DNA of 64,000 bases from an uncultured Fulvivirga sp. (GCA_947500555.1 CANMSE010000005.1:62001-126000); one strand, 5' to 3'; shown: positions 8,930 to 17,879, counted from the first letter of the stretch. A program made the numbers and translations. Notes: a model not told the origin generated them from the letters alone.

Positions 8930-11900
8930 TTATTTCTTAATGACAATGAAACCTTCATATTCGCCTTCTGGGCTAATTATTTTATAGAAGTAAGTTCCGG
9001 TTGGTAAGTCGTTTAACTGAGTATTTTCCTCACTTATATAGTCAGAAAGAGATTTTACCGAATCTCCCCAACGATTGTAAAGCTCTATAGTATTTGGAGT
9101 AGACAGATTATCAATTCTGAGCCAATCATTAGCGCCATCTCCATTAGGAGAGACAGCATTATAGATCACCAATTCTTGACCTGGTTCAGATGACTCTACT
9201 TGTATATTTAAGGAGTTTTCGTCCACATTACCATCTGGGTCAGTCGCTCGAAGTACAATGACATCATTTCCTTCAAAATCGATATTGGCATAATCGATTA
9301 TCAGATCGCAGTTATCAATTGTTGTGGTTGCTCCTGAAAGAATGCTTACTACTTCAATGGTCAATTCCTCAAAGCTGTTATCTAGGTCAGTAATTATCTC
9401 ACATAAATCAATGGTTACTGTACTTCCTACCTGAGTACTGGCGGGAGTGGTATTAACATTTGGCGGAGCTGAATTTGATGCTGTGATGTTAATATCACGC
9501 ATATAAAGTTGACTGGTGTTAGTTCCGTCATTTACTTCAAAATTAGCAACCCTTGTTCCTGCTCCATTCCTGGTCCTAAAACTCACAGATCTAAGAGCTG
9601 TCCTGTAATCAGCAATGGAGGCGGTACCATTTAGAGTTAAAGAGCCCTCTTCATAACTTCCCGTTATACCATTTTGATCTGTAAATTCTAAAATATCACC
9701 ATCTAAGAAGCCTGTAAGAAAGACTCCGGCAGAAACGAGTTCTGTGTCATCATTGTCAAATACCTCAATGAGATTGTCCACCGTGACAGCTGCTGCGTTC
9801 TGAACATATTCCAATGTAATACCAGTATTTTCAGAAGCAAGCCCAGGCGGGGTATTGCCGCTACCTATCACATCAACAGTTATGGTAACTACATCATTAG
9901 TTCCAGGATTGGTATTATCAAAATCTAAGGCTTCAAATTGTATACTTCTAGTATTAGTATCTGGATTTATGCTTGTATTCTCATAGGTTACTGATCTCAG
10001 AACAACTTCGAATTGACTAGATGTAACAGCAGAAGCAGCTACTAGTATTAACGATCCTGCATTTGGTCCTGTTGTTTCAAATACTCCAGTTACACCAAAA
10101 TCAGGTTTGAAGCTAAGAACATCTTGCCCGGTAATATAATTTTGAATAGTAACTCTTCCACCTATAATTGGATCATTGGTGCGATCAGAAATAGCAATTG
10201 AACCATCCAAAATCAAAGGACTATCACCTTCAGTGAAAGTCAACGTCATAAATAGATTACTATTTAGCTGAGGTGGAATATTCTGGTTTTCCAAAAATGA
10301 GAATGTGCCGTTCCCATTACCAATTATAACATCGAAATCACCATCATTGTCAATATCTATTAAAGCGGGATTTGAGCCAAAACCAAAGTCATAGGTGTCG
10401 AAAGGGTTATTGACAGATGTTTGACGAACCATAACATTATTATCATTTTCGAAAAATGCTAACTGACCTGAAGAAGGCCCGTTGGCTAAGCCTGCAACGA
10501 TGTCCTGATCTCCATCGTGATCAAGATCTACGAGTTCAGGTGCAAAGGTTCCGCTATAACCTACAGAGAAATCCTGTCCGTTAAAAGGTGGGGTAGAGGT
10601 TGGATCTTGTACCTGAAAGTCTCCATAGCCTCCATTTCTTGAAATAGCAAAACTTGCTCCTGTTGAGAATATATTCTCAAGTGAAAGAACCACATCATCG
10701 TCTCCGTCATTATCAATGTCACCAGCTCCTATATACATATTATCATTATTGACAGTATTGTATATAGGAGATGTTTCTGCCTTAAAAGTTCCGCTATTAT
10801 TTCTGAAAAAATCTACACGACCGTCTCCGGTATTCTCCCTTACAGCGATAAAAAGATCCTGATCGCCATCTTCGTCAATATCGACAAAAGCGGGGTCTGT
10901 ATATTTGGCTGCGCTGGACAATAAACCGTTGAAGGGGTTGGGAGTTCCTTCAACCTGAATTAGGTTGTTATTTTGATCATTCTCGAAATAGAATAGACTG
11001 GTTTCCCTAAATTCCCCTACTACAAGATCATCAAATCCATCACCATTAATATCCATAGCCGTAGGAGCTGCATCGCTGCCAATATTCACAGAACGAAAAG
11101 GATCATCAGTTTCATTTGGCAATGCAAAAACGGGATTATTAGCATCACCAATATTTTCAATAAAGACTGGTGAAGTTACAAAACGACTGCTGCCATAGAC
11201 AAGGTCGAAGTCTCCATCATTATCTAAATCGCCAAAAGCAGGTGATACACTGTAAGCAGTTGTAGGTAAAGCAAATCCGTCTAATGGATTGGAAGCACCA
11301 GTAGTTTCGGCAGTAAATGATGGACTATTTTCATCTCCGCTGTTTGCAAAAAAACGAAACCTACCATATTCATCACCAATAAAAAGGTCTAAGTCACCAT
11401 CCCCATCAATATCTACAAAGGCGGGGAATGCGTTTTGTATAATTCCCCCTAGAGGATCTGCGAGCACATTGGAAAGGGGGTTGGCTGTTCCGATTTGCTC
11501 AACAAAGTTATTTGAACCGTCATTTTGCCAAAAGGTAACAATATCATAGCCCGCTGCATAGTTAGCTCCAACAAAAGCATCTATATCTCCATCGCCATCA
11601 ATATCCACCATGTCAGGGCGCGTATAATAATTGCCAGTGATATTGGTCGTATTTGTAACATTCGAAATGGAAGCAGTTGGGTCATCTGCAAGGAAAGTTC
11701 CAGCATCATTTTCATGAAAATCCAGATCGTTGTATTTTGACCCCAGAATTAAATCCTGATCACCATCGCCATCAAGGTCAGCGAAGGCAGGAGAAGAGTA
11801 TGATCCTGCATCGATAGTCTCAAAAGGATTATCAAGGCCGGTACGTTCAATAAAAAAGGCTCTTTGCGGAGTGCCGATGTTTTCATAAAGCTCTACACGG

Positions 11901-12283
11901 CCTGCATCTTCACCCCAAATCAAATCCAGGTCACCGTCATTATCAATATCTACAAGTACTGGTTCAAGGTTCGAGTTCCCGTCTATTCCCTGAGGAAGAG
12001 GGTGTTTTATTGGGTTTTCGACAAATGGGCCAAGTTCTTGAGCTTTTGAGATATTACCAGTAAATAGGGCAAAAGCCACCGTCCCCGCAGCAACTCCCAT
12101 TTTTAAATTAAGCTCAAGTTGCCTGAGTTGATTATAAAGCCTCCTTAATCTTTTAATAATCTTATGTTGTTGATACCTGCTCAGGCTCTCAAATGTTCCC
12201 TTTTGAATACTTTTATTGTATCTTTCTTTGAACTTTAGAAATTTACTTCTGAGCGCTTTGTATCTTATGAGACTGGTCGACAT
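8930..12283 (-). CDS. Giant VCBS/FG-GAP repeat surface protein with type-B T9SS sorting domain
   Basis: The product is 1117 residues. After an unusually long basic leader (residues 1-61, many Lys and Arg) comes a hydrophobic segment (MGVAAGTVAFALF, about 62-75) and a probable cleavage near SKAQ. Residues about 100-680 hold ten calcium-binding FG-GAP/VCBS signatures, such as DIDNDGDLDLIWG, DLDGDGDQDLILG and DIDNDGDFDVIIG, suggesting a beta-propeller. Two cadherin-like stretches and an Ig-like domain follow. The last 80 or so residues form the gliding-motility-type sorting domain (VSPNGDGANDWLRI, then LYNRWGD, LPTGTYFYKI, ending VIKK). It is exported by the T9SS and probably attached to the surface or used in adhesion. 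The partner PorP gene follows immediately. Confidence 0.92.
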   Translation of the reverse strand: MSTSLIRYKALRSKFLKFKERYNKSIQKGTFESLSRYQQHKIIKRLRRLYNQLRQLELNLKMGVAAGTVAFALFTGNISKAQELGPFVENPIKHPLPQGIDGNSNLEPVLVDIDNDGDLDLIWGEDAGRVELYENIGTPQRAFFIERTGLDNPFETIDAGSYSSPAFADLDGDGDQDLILGSKYNDLDFHENDAGTFLADDPTASISNVTNTTNITGNYYTRPDMVDIDGDGDIDAFVGANYAAGYDIVTFWQNDGSNNFVEQIGTANPLSNVLADPLGGIIQNAFPAFVDIDGDGDLDLFIGDEYGRFRFFANSGDENSPSFTAETTGASNPLDGFALPTTAYSVSPAFGDLDNDGDFDLVYGSSRFVTSPVFIENIGDANNPVFALPNETDDPFRSVNIGSDAAPTAMDINGDGFDDLVVGEFRETSLFYFENDQNNNLIQVEGTPNPFNGLLSSAAKYTDPAFVDIDEDGDQDLFIAVRENTGDGRVDFFRNNSGTFKAETSPIYNTVNNDNMYIGAGDIDNDGDDDVVLSLENIFSTGASFAISRNGGYGDFQVQDPTSTPPFNGQDFSVGYSGTFAPELVDLDHDGDQDIVAGLANGPSSGQLAFFENDNNVMVRQTSVNNPFDTYDFGFGSNPALIDIDNDGDFDVIIGNGNGTFSFLENQNIPPQLNSNLFMTLTFTEGDSPLILDGSIAISDRTNDPIIGGRVTIQNYITGQDVLSFKPDFGVTGVFETTGPNAGSLILVAASAVTSSQFEVVLRSVTYENTSINPDTNTRSIQFEALDFDNTNPGTNDVVTITVDVIGSGNTPPGLASENTGITLEYVQNAAAVTVDNLIEVFDNDDTELVSAGVFLTGFLDGDILEFTDQNGITGSYEEGSLTLNGTASIADYRTALRSVSFRTRNGAGTRVANFEVNDGTNTSQLYMRDINITASNSAPPNVNTTPASTQVGSTVTIDLCEIITDLDNSFEELTIEVVSILSGATTTIDNCDLIIDYANIDFEGNDVIVLRATDPDGNVDENSLNIQVESSEPGQELVIYNAVSPNGDGANDWLRIDNLSTPNTIELYNRWGDSVKSLSDYISEENTQLNDLPTGTYFYKIISPEGEYEGFIVIKK

Positions 12284-12383
12284 TATTTCACCATATGTTA
12301 AATAATTTAATAAAACTCAACAATTTTCAATATTTTTCCTAATTCTAAGTTTAAGCTAAGATTAAGTTTCAATTTTATAAGAA

Positions 12384-12869
12384 GTGTATGAATACCAAAT
12401 AGTAACTAACCCTGACGATGAATCGTTACGACAGAAAGTGTTGAGCTTTTGGTTAAATCATAATGCACTTGATAAAAACAAGGCTAAGGAGAGACTAGAT
12501 GAAGTAATCGGACTCATAACTGATCAACAAGGCGAGATATTAGGTGTCGGGACGGCTAAAGAAATTTACCTTAAGGATTTTCGTAATTATTTCGTTTTTG
12601 TTAGACTATATGTTGCTCAGAAAGGTATAGGCTGGAGAATGGTTTCCTTTTTTAACAAGCTTGTCGATTACATTTTTGAAGTTCACACCACTAAATACCC
12701 AAAATCGGTAGGAGTATTTGTAACAGCTCAGAATGCGAAACTTAATAGAAAATGGAAACAAGCTGTTTGTCCGAATACCGGATTTATATACCTGGGAAAT
12801 TCTTCGGGAGGATCTCAAATGAGAGTTAAGTATTTTGATCTGGCTTTACTAAATGAAAGTGGAAAATAG
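12384..12869 (+). CDS. GNAT-like acyltransferase homologue, copy 1
   Basis: The product is 161 residues with no signal peptide. The pattern fits a GNAT (N-acyltransferase) fold: an N-terminal helix, a strand pair (GLITDQQGEILGVGTAKEIY), a beta-4-like strand (YFVFVRLYV) followed by a helix (GIGWRMVSFFNKLVDYIFEV), and a C-terminal strand (GSQMRVKYFDLAL). It is a diverged tandem paralogue of the next gene, sharing about 160 residues and the closing motif (Q-M-R-V/I-K/R-Y-F). The two genes overlap by 17 bp, so they are probably translated together. A GNAT assignment is inference from secondary-structure pattern; acyl donor and substrate are unknown. It starts a compact cluster with a P450, a carrier protein and a PAPS-reductase homologue. 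Confidence 0.6.
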   Translation: MYEYQIVTNPDDESLRQKVLSFWLNHNALDKNKAKERLDEVIGLITDQQGEILGVGTAKEIYLKDFRNYFVFVRLYVAQKGIGWRMVSFFNKLVDYIFEVHTTKYPKSVGVFVTAQNAKLNRKWKQAVCPNTGFIYLGNSSGGSQMRVKYFDLALLNESGK

Positions 12870-13338
12870 AGAGTTCAACTTTGTAAATGTTTGGGAGGAT
12901 TCTGAGGGCTATCAAGCCAGTGTAGCTTATTGGAATGAGTTATTTCAAATACCTTCTTTCAATTTAGATGATAGGGCTAAAGAGGTGGTGTATCATGTTT
13001 TATATCATGATGAGGTAATAGCCTTATCCAGCGCTCAAAAGATCAGACTTCCCGAATATAATAATCACTGGTTCTACAACTTTAGAATGTCTGTGATGCC
13101 TAAGTATAGGTTGCCAGGGCTGGCTGATAAATTGTGTGTTCAGACAATATCTTTTTTGGAACAGTTGTCCAAGACAGAAAATAGTAGTGTTATTGGTGTA
13201 ATTACTTTAATAGAAGGCAAACGTATTCAGAAACTCAAAAGAAATGTTATTTACTCTGCTTCAGGACTTGTCTTTGGCGGATATACCAAAAATGGTATGC
13301 AAATCAGACTTAGGTATTTCAAAGGTGCTATGATTTGA
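12853..13338 (+). CDS. GNAT-like acyltransferase homologue, copy 2
   Basis: The product is also 161 residues and is the tandem paralogue of the preceding gene. Aligned landmarks are HDEVIALSSAQKIRLPEYNN, FYNFRMSVMPKYRLPGLADK and NGMQIRLRYF. The MPKYRLPG segment sits where GNAT proteins bind the acyl-CoA pyrophosphate, but the classical Q/RxxGxG/A motif is only partly kept, so activity is uncertain. Its start lies inside the end of copy 1 (17-bp overlap), and its end overlaps the convergent P450 gene by 11 bp. The equal length of the two copies suggests a heterodimer or two sequential steps; this is inference. Confidence 0.6.
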   Translation: MKVENREFNFVNVWEDSEGYQASVAYWNELFQIPSFNLDDRAKEVVYHVLYHDEVIALSSAQKIRLPEYNNHWFYNFRMSVMPKYRLPGLADKLCVQTISFLEQLSKTENSSVIGVITLIEGKRIQKLKRNVIYSASGLVFGGYTKNGMQIRLRYFKGAMI

Positions 13339-14512
13339 ATTGAAGGTATAATTTTTCCAGCCTCCTGATAGCCAGTTGGTTTTTCCACTTTAAATCCTGT
13401 TCCGTGAGATAAAGCCCCGGATAGTTTTTGTAAAGAGCTTCAAGTGCAATTTGAGTTTGTTTTTTTGCCAGCCAATCACCAAGACAAAAGTGATTTCCTG
13501 TTCCAAAGGCCAGATGTCTGGATCCTCTTTCAAAATCTATTTTATCAGGATTTTTAAATTCTTTTGGATCCCTGTTAGCAGCAGCCAAACATAAGATAAC
13601 GCTGCTACGTGCCGGTATTTTATAACCCTCCAGTTCTACATTCTCAGCAGTTATTCTTCCAAGTAATTGTACCGGGCCATCGTACCTCAACAATTCATTT
13701 ATAATGATCTCAGTATCAAATCTGTCTAGGTCATTCCATCTATTTTCCTTGAGTAAATTGTAGATCGAAGCGCTTAGAAAGCTTACAGTAGTTTCTTCAC
13801 CCGCAACGAAAAGAAAGATGCAAATGGAGACCAGTTCATCTTGAGATAAAAAATCTGATTTTGACTTATTTAAATCGACTAACCTTCTAATTAACCCCTT
13901 TGCAGGAGGTTTTCTTACAAACTCTTTAAAGATTCCTACAAATGCTTTTGCGGATTGATCAATCTTTACAAGGTCTTCCAGTCTCAGATAAAAGTCCAGC
14001 GCCTTGATCATTTGTTCTCCATGAAATCTTAAGCTTTGGTAGGTCGCAAGGTCCAGCCCTAATATATTACAGATGGTCATTGGAGGAAGTGGGGCAGCAA
14101 AAGATTCTATAAAATCGAAAGTGTCATTTTCAATATTGTTGATAAGGACTTTGCAATTATTGAGAATGATAGCATCCACCTCTCTATCTTGCCAGGCGTC
14201 CATAATGAACTTTCGCATTACCTGATGTCGCGGTGGATTGATCAATAGAATAAATGAATTTATAGCCTTCTCAATTGCTGAAAAGTCTTTGCCTTTGTAC
14301 TTAAAATAGACAATGCTTCTTTCAAGCCATTCTTTGCTATTACCTACCAGAAAGTTTTCCTTATTCTTTAAGACCTGACTTACCAAATGGTAATCTGTAA
14401 TTACATATTCTCCTGTCTGAGTTAGATATACCGGAGATTCATTTCTAATGGCCTCATAAGTAAGATATGGGTTGATTAAAAAATCGTTACTAAGAGGATT
14501 CCAGAGACTCAT
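13328..14512 (-). CDS. Cytochrome P450
   Basis: The product is 394 residues, typical for a soluble bacterial P450. All core motifs are visible: the I-helix oxygen-binding motif (FVAGEETTVSFL), the K-helix E-x-x-R (INELLRYDGP) and the heme-binding loop FGTGNHFCLGDW with the thiolate Cys at about residue 343. The substrate-binding part is too variable to name a substrate. It is translationally coupled to an upstream carrier-protein gene by a 4-bp ATGA overlap. P450s paired with stand-alone carrier proteins are known to oxidise amino acids or acyl chains bound to the carrier (for example in aminocoumarin biosynthesis). A carrier-bound substrate is therefore a reasonable inference, not an observation. 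No adenylation or thioesterase gene is present nearby. Confidence 0.93.
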   Translation of the reverse strand: MSLWNPLSNDFLINPYLTYEAIRNESPVYLTQTGEYVITDYHLVSQVLKNKENFLVGNSKEWLERSIVYFKYKGKDFSAIEKAINSFILLINPPRHQVMRKFIMDAWQDREVDAIILNNCKVLINNIENDTFDFIESFAAPLPPMTICNILGLDLATYQSLRFHGEQMIKALDFYLRLEDLVKIDQSAKAFVGIFKEFVRKPPAKGLIRRLVDLNKSKSDFLSQDELVSICIFLFVAGEETTVSFLSASIYNLLKENRWNDLDRFDTEIIINELLRYDGPVQLLGRITAENVELEGYKIPARSSVILCLAAANRDPKEFKNPDKIDFERGSRHLAFGTGNHFCLGDWLAKKQTQIALEALYKNYPGLYLTEQDLKWKNQLAIRRLEKLYLQFKS

Positions 14513-14754
14513 TTTTGAAAATGGTCATGATAAATCTTTTTGGCGAATGCCTCAATAGTAGGGTAGTCCCAAAAATCTAAAGGTGATAGCGTAATATTAT
14601 AATGTTGTTCTGCAAGTTCAAGAAGGTAAACGGCATTTATTGAGTCCAATCCTAGTTCAAAGAAAGTATTGTTTTCATTGATGCTATCGATTGGTTGATC
14701 AGTCTCTGTTGCAACGATCTCTTTTAAGTAGCTTATAATGTTTTCTACATTCAT
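14509..14754 (-). CDS. Stand-alone acyl/peptidyl carrier protein
   Basis: The product is 81 residues and helical, with the phosphopantetheine attachment motif LGLDSINAVYL; the modified Ser is about residue 38. The tail LDFWDYPTIEAFAKKIY matches helix IV of carrier domains. It is too unlike the acpP of fatty-acid synthesis (DSLDTVEL-type motif) to be that gene, and its DSI motif is more typical of polyketide or peptide carriers. Its stop overlaps the P450 start (ATGA), so the two are probably co-translated and act together. The partner that loads the carrier is not visible in this window. Confidence 0.88.
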   Translation of the reverse strand: MNVENIISYLKEIVATETDQPIDSINENNTFFELGLDSINAVYLLELAEQHYNITLSPLDFWDYPTIEAFAKKIYHDHFQK

Positions 14755-14816
14755 TAGAGAGTCGCTAGAATTTAATTGGGCACCTGAAAATTATTTTCAT
14801 AACCAAAGTGTTTAGA

Positions 14817-14824
14817 TATCTTTG
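14817..14824 (+). promoter_or_regulatory. Bacteroidota-type -7 box (TATCTTTG) before the PAPS-reductase homologue
   Basis: TATCTTTG matches the Bacteroidota promoter consensus TAnnTTTG exactly. It would place the transcription start near 14830. It overlaps the possible TTG start at 14822, which favours the ATG at 14843 as the true start. No clear -33 TTG at the usual distance is seen. Confidence 0.5.
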
Positions 14825-14842
14825 ACAGCTTCAATCGAAGAT

Positions 14843-15499
14843 ATGATATTCGAAGAAATAAAATCAACTTTAGAAAAGTATAAATCACAAGGGAAACGGC
14901 TTTTTACCACTTCTTCCTTTCAGTCGCACAGCCTCGTCTTGCTTCATATATTGAGTAGAATTGATAAGAATATTCCGGTAGTATTTATAAATACCGGTTA
15001 TCATTTTCCCGAAACAGTGAAATTCAAAGACCAGGTAGCAGAGTCATTTGGGTTTAAAAATTTGGTTGACTTAAGGTCTGAGGTTCCAAAGTTTATGCAG
15101 CGCGATACTGAAGGAAGGCTTTTATTTACTAGCGACCCAGATCACTGTTGCTACCTTAACAAAACACAGCCTGTTGATTCTTTACTGTTAAGACATGACA
15201 TTTGGATCAATGGAGTTCGTGCGGATCAAAGTGCAGTAAGAAAGGCCATGAAAGTGGAGCAACCAGCCCCGCACGATTCTATAAGATTCCATCCTATGTT
15301 AGATTGGAATGCTAAGATGATTTATAAGTATCAAAAGGAATTTGATTTGCCTAAACATCCTCTTGAGTCTAAGGGCTATCTTAGTATTGGTTGCGAACCT
15401 TGTACGAGAAAGATAGATCCTGAAATGATGGAACGAGAGGCAAGATGGTATGGTATGAATAAAATAGAGTGTGGCCTTCACACTGATTTAGTCAAATAG
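14843..15499 (+). CDS. cysH: Phosphoadenylyl/adenylyl-sulfate reductase family protein
   Basis: The product is 218 residues from the ATG at 14843; an in-frame TTG at 14822 would add seven. Family features are the N-terminal nucleotide-binding loop (TTSSFQSHSLVLLH), INTGYHFPETV, the pairs DHCCYLNK and GCEPCTR that bind a 4Fe-4S cluster in APS reductases, and the C-terminal catalytic motif ECGLH. The cysteine set points to the iron-sulfur APS-reductase type rather than plain PAPS reductase. It would reduce adenylated sulfate to sulfite in the cytoplasm. No ATP sulfurylase (cysD/cysN) or sulfite reductase lies beside it, so either those genes are elsewhere or it has a specialised role with the epimerase 5 nt downstream. 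The symbol cysH is by family. Confidence 0.85.
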   Translation: MIFEEIKSTLEKYKSQGKRLFTTSSFQSHSLVLLHILSRIDKNIPVVFINTGYHFPETVKFKDQVAESFGFKNLVDLRSEVPKFMQRDTEGRLLFTSDPDHCCYLNKTQPVDSLLLRHDIWINGVRADQSAVRKAMKVEQPAPHDSIRFHPMLDWNAKMIYKYQKEFDLPKHPLESKGYLSIGCEPCTRKIDPEMMEREARWYGMNKIECGLHTDLVK

Positions 15500-15504
15500 A
15501 CAAT

Positions 15505-16425
15505 ATGAGAATTTTAATTACCGGAGGAGCCGGATATATAGGTACAGAATTAGTGTTTGCCTTAGCACAGAAGGAGGAGGTAACAGAGGTAATAGCCTAT
15601 GACAACTTAAGTAGAGATAACTATAATTTATTCATAAATGGCAAAATGAATAATCATTCAAAAGTCACTTTTATAAAAGGAGAGCTTTTGGACTCTCGTC
15701 AGCTGGATAAAGTTTTGAAGGGTGTTGATATGGTATATCATTTGGCAGCTAAGGTCACTACACCTTTCGCAAACACTGACCCACACTTTTATGAGCAAGT
15801 GAATCACTGGGGGACAGCTGAACTTGTTTATGCATTGGAAAGGAGTGAGGTGCAAAAGCTGGTTTACATTAGTAGTACAAGTATTTATGGCTCCTCTACC
15901 AAAGCTGTTGATGAGTCGGTGATTCCAAATCCCAAAACATTTTATGGTATTTCTAAAATGAGAGGAGAGGAACATGTCAATCGCTTACGTGACAGGATGA
16001 GTACTATAATATTGCGATCAGGCAATGTCTATGGTTATAGTAAAAGTATGCGCTTTGATGCTGTGATTAATAAATTTGTATTTGAAGCAAACTTCAATAA
16101 AAAAATCACTATTCATGGTGATGGAAGACAGCATCGGTCTTTCATACATATTGATCAAATTACCACGGCATTATCTAATCTCGTTTCTGAGGTAATAGAA
16201 TCCGGAACTTACAATCTTGTCTCAAGAGATCTGGTTGTTTTGGATATAGTTGACGAGTTAAAACAACAAATTCCTGAATTGGAATTCATTTTTATCAATC
16301 AGCATTTGAAACTGCGTGAGCTAAAAGTAAAGGCAAATGATGAGATCAATAATAGACTAGGTATAAAATCGAAGCATTCGTTTTCTGAAGAATTAGAGGA
16401 ATTTAGAAGTCATTTGAGTTTTTAA
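15505..16425 (+). CDS. NAD-dependent epimerase/dehydratase (extended SDR)
   Basis: The product is 306 residues with the N-terminal Rossmann motif ITGGAGYIGTELV, the strand MVYHLAAKVT, and the catalytic Y-x-x-x-K in TFYGISKMRGEE, preceded by the Ser of YISSTSIYGSS. A conserved HGDGRQHRSFIHIDQI segment matches nucleotide-sugar epimerases and dehydratases. It probably modifies a nucleotide-activated sugar or a related metabolite. It begins 5 nt after the reductase stop and probably shares its transcript. It overlaps the convergent channel gene by 4 bp at the stop codons. The exact substrate cannot be read from the sequence. Confidence 0.85.
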   Translation: MRILITGGAGYIGTELVFALAQKEEVTEVIAYDNLSRDNYNLFINGKMNNHSKVTFIKGELLDSRQLDKVLKGVDMVYHLAAKVTTPFANTDPHFYEQVNHWGTAELVYALERSEVQKLVYISSTSIYGSSTKAVDESVIPNPKTFYGISKMRGEEHVNRLRDRMSTIILRSGNVYGYSKSMRFDAVINKFVFEANFNKKITIHGDGRQHRSFIHIDQITTALSNLVSEVIESGTYNLVSRDLVVLDIVDELKQQIPELEFIFINQHLKLRELKVKANDEINNRLGIKSKHSFSEELEEFRSHLSF

Positions 16426-17357
16426 TTCAATTGAGCTTGATCAAAGCTATCCATCTTATCAAAATAAAGCATAAAGTCTCCAGAATCAACAGTATCATAT
16501 GCAGATACAAATTTGCCTCCCCATATCATCTCTTCACACTTATAAGAATACCTTGAGTGCACTGTCTGGCTGAAGGTATCATCAAAACCTTTTATGAGTA
16601 TTAATATTTCAGCATTGGTCCCCACTAAGTCTTCTTTTGTTTTATTGTAAAGTGGACTTTTTTCGTCTATAGGATGTACAATGGTCCAATTTAGTGGAAA
16701 GAATAGTATTTTCTCACGCTCCAGTTTTAGGGGTAAAAATTTTCGTGAAGTACTTCCTTTCTCTTTATCAACGATGACCAGCAGTACAGTGGCTTCCATA
16801 TTCATCAATGTGCTGTTTCGCATATTAGCAATTCGAAATTGCATACTATTAAAGCCTTCTTTGTAAGGAGAAATCAAAAGATTACTGCTATATCTTAATC
16901 TGGCTGAAGGTCTGGAAAAGCGACCATATAGTATACCAGTTACCAACGCAAAACATATCCAACCAGCGACTGTTTCAACTAACGCAATAAGCTTAATTTC
17001 AACACTCATGGGAGTCATTGCACCATAACCTACAGTTGTAAAACTTTCAAAACTAAAGAAAATGGCATTCATAAAATCAACACCAAAAGAGCTTGGATTT
17101 ACATTAGAAATACCTTCCACTCCAACTATAACATAGGCTAAAGCGAATATCGAGTTAACTGCAAACAAAAAGCCGAATATCGCCAGAATAAACTGTAACC
17201 AGGTCATTTTTATTAACGCCTGATAAGTATTTCTATAACTAGGGTTTAAACCGGTTTTTAATACGTTAAAAGATCCGTCTTTATTAATGACACGCTTAGA
17301 ATTGTATTTATAGGAGGTGCCTGTACCCGGATCTTGATTCTTCTTTTCTCTTGCCAT
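16422..17357 (-). CDS. Inward-rectifier-type potassium channel (KirBac family)
   Basis: The product is 311 residues. It has a basic N terminus, outer helix M1 at about residues 53-78, a pore helix with selectivity filter TVGYG at 108-112 (FFSFESFTTVGYGAMTPMS), inner helix M2 at about 122-146, and a C-terminal beta-rich cytoplasmic domain of about 160 residues (YSSNLLISPYKEG, NSMQFRIANMRNS). This is the classic two-helix Kir topology, and the length fits KirBac channels. It should form a tetrameric inner-membrane K+ channel. It appears monocistronic: it is convergent with the epimerase, and its upstream neighbour is closed by a terminator. No regulatory site is seen before it. Confidence 0.92.
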   Translation of the reverse strand: MAREKKNQDPGTGTSYKYNSKRVINKDGSFNVLKTGLNPSYRNTYQALIKMTWLQFILAIFGFLFAVNSIFALAYVIVGVEGISNVNPSSFGVDFMNAIFFSFESFTTVGYGAMTPMSVEIKLIALVETVAGWICFALVTGILYGRFSRPSARLRYSSNLLISPYKEGFNSMQFRIANMRNSTLMNMEATVLLVIVDKEKGSTSRKFLPLKLEREKILFFPLNWTIVHPIDEKSPLYNKTKEDLVGTNAEILILIKGFDDTFSQTVHSRYSYKCEEMIWGGKFVSAYDTVDSGDFMLYFDKMDSFDQAQLN

Positions 17358-17368
17358 AAATAGAAATT

Positions 17369-17401
17369 AAAAAGCTCTACTCTGAAAGAACAGAATAGAG
17401 C
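17369..17401 (-). terminator. Rho-independent terminator after the bacilliredoxin gene
   Basis: Read on the minus strand, GCTCTA pairs with TAGAGC (17374-17401). An inner TCTG/CAGA helix lies after one mismatch, and five T residues follow (17369-17373). It lies 24 nt after the bacilliredoxin stop codon and just before the channel gene. Confidence 0.75.
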
Positions 17402-17424
17402 CTAATATATAAAATCTAAATGGT

Positions 17425-17841
17425 TTAGCAGTACTCGTTGAATACTTCCACTAAGTGATTACCAATCATCTCGGCAGTTCTTCCTTCTATGTGATGACGC
17501 TCCACAAAATGTACTAATTCACCATCCTTAAACAAAGCAATCGATGGAGAAGAAGGAGGATAAGGTAGCGTGTATTCTCTTGCCTTTGCTACTGCCTCTT
17601 GGTCAACTCCTGCAAATACAGTAGTCAGGTGATTAGGTTTTTTTGAGCTATTATCAACTGCCCACTTTACTCCTGGTCGTGCAGCTCCTGCGGCACATCC
17701 GCAAACCGAATTGACAACCATGAGTGTCGTTCCTTTGTGATCAGTTAAATGGTTATCAACGTCTTGTTCTGTTTTTAATTCGTCAAAGCCCACAGAAGTT
17801 AAATCCTCTCTCATGGGTGCTACTAATTGTTCTGGGTACAT
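17425..17841 (-). CDS. Bacilliredoxin (BrxA/BrxB family, YphP/YqiW)
   Basis: The product is 138 residues. The hallmark CGC active site is present as VNSVCGCAAGAARPG (Cys47-Gly-Cys49), with the family start MYPEQLVAPMREDL and later YPPSSPSIALFKDGELVHFV. Bacilliredoxins have a thioredoxin-like fold and reverse bacillithiol mixed disulfides, a thiol buffer known in some Bacteroidota as well as Firmicutes. The gene follows the suf operon on the same strand after a hairpin, and has its own terminator. Its position beside the iron-sulfur assembly genes suggests a shared role in thiol and redox homeostasis, which is inference. Confidence 0.9.
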   Translation of the reverse strand: MYPEQLVAPMREDLTSVGFDELKTEQDVDNHLTDHKGTTLMVVNSVCGCAAGAARPGVKWAVDNSSKKPNHLTTVFAGVDQEAVAKAREYTLPYPPSSPSIALFKDGELVHFVERHHIEGRTAEMIGNHLVEVFNEYC

Positions 17842-17879
17842 ATTATATCAATTTTTCAAAATTTCAATTATATTATTTT

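Noticed and set aside
14843..16425. Complete sulfate assimilation operon
   Set aside because: Only the reductase homologue is present. No ATP sulfurylase, APS kinase or sulfite reductase gene lies next to it.
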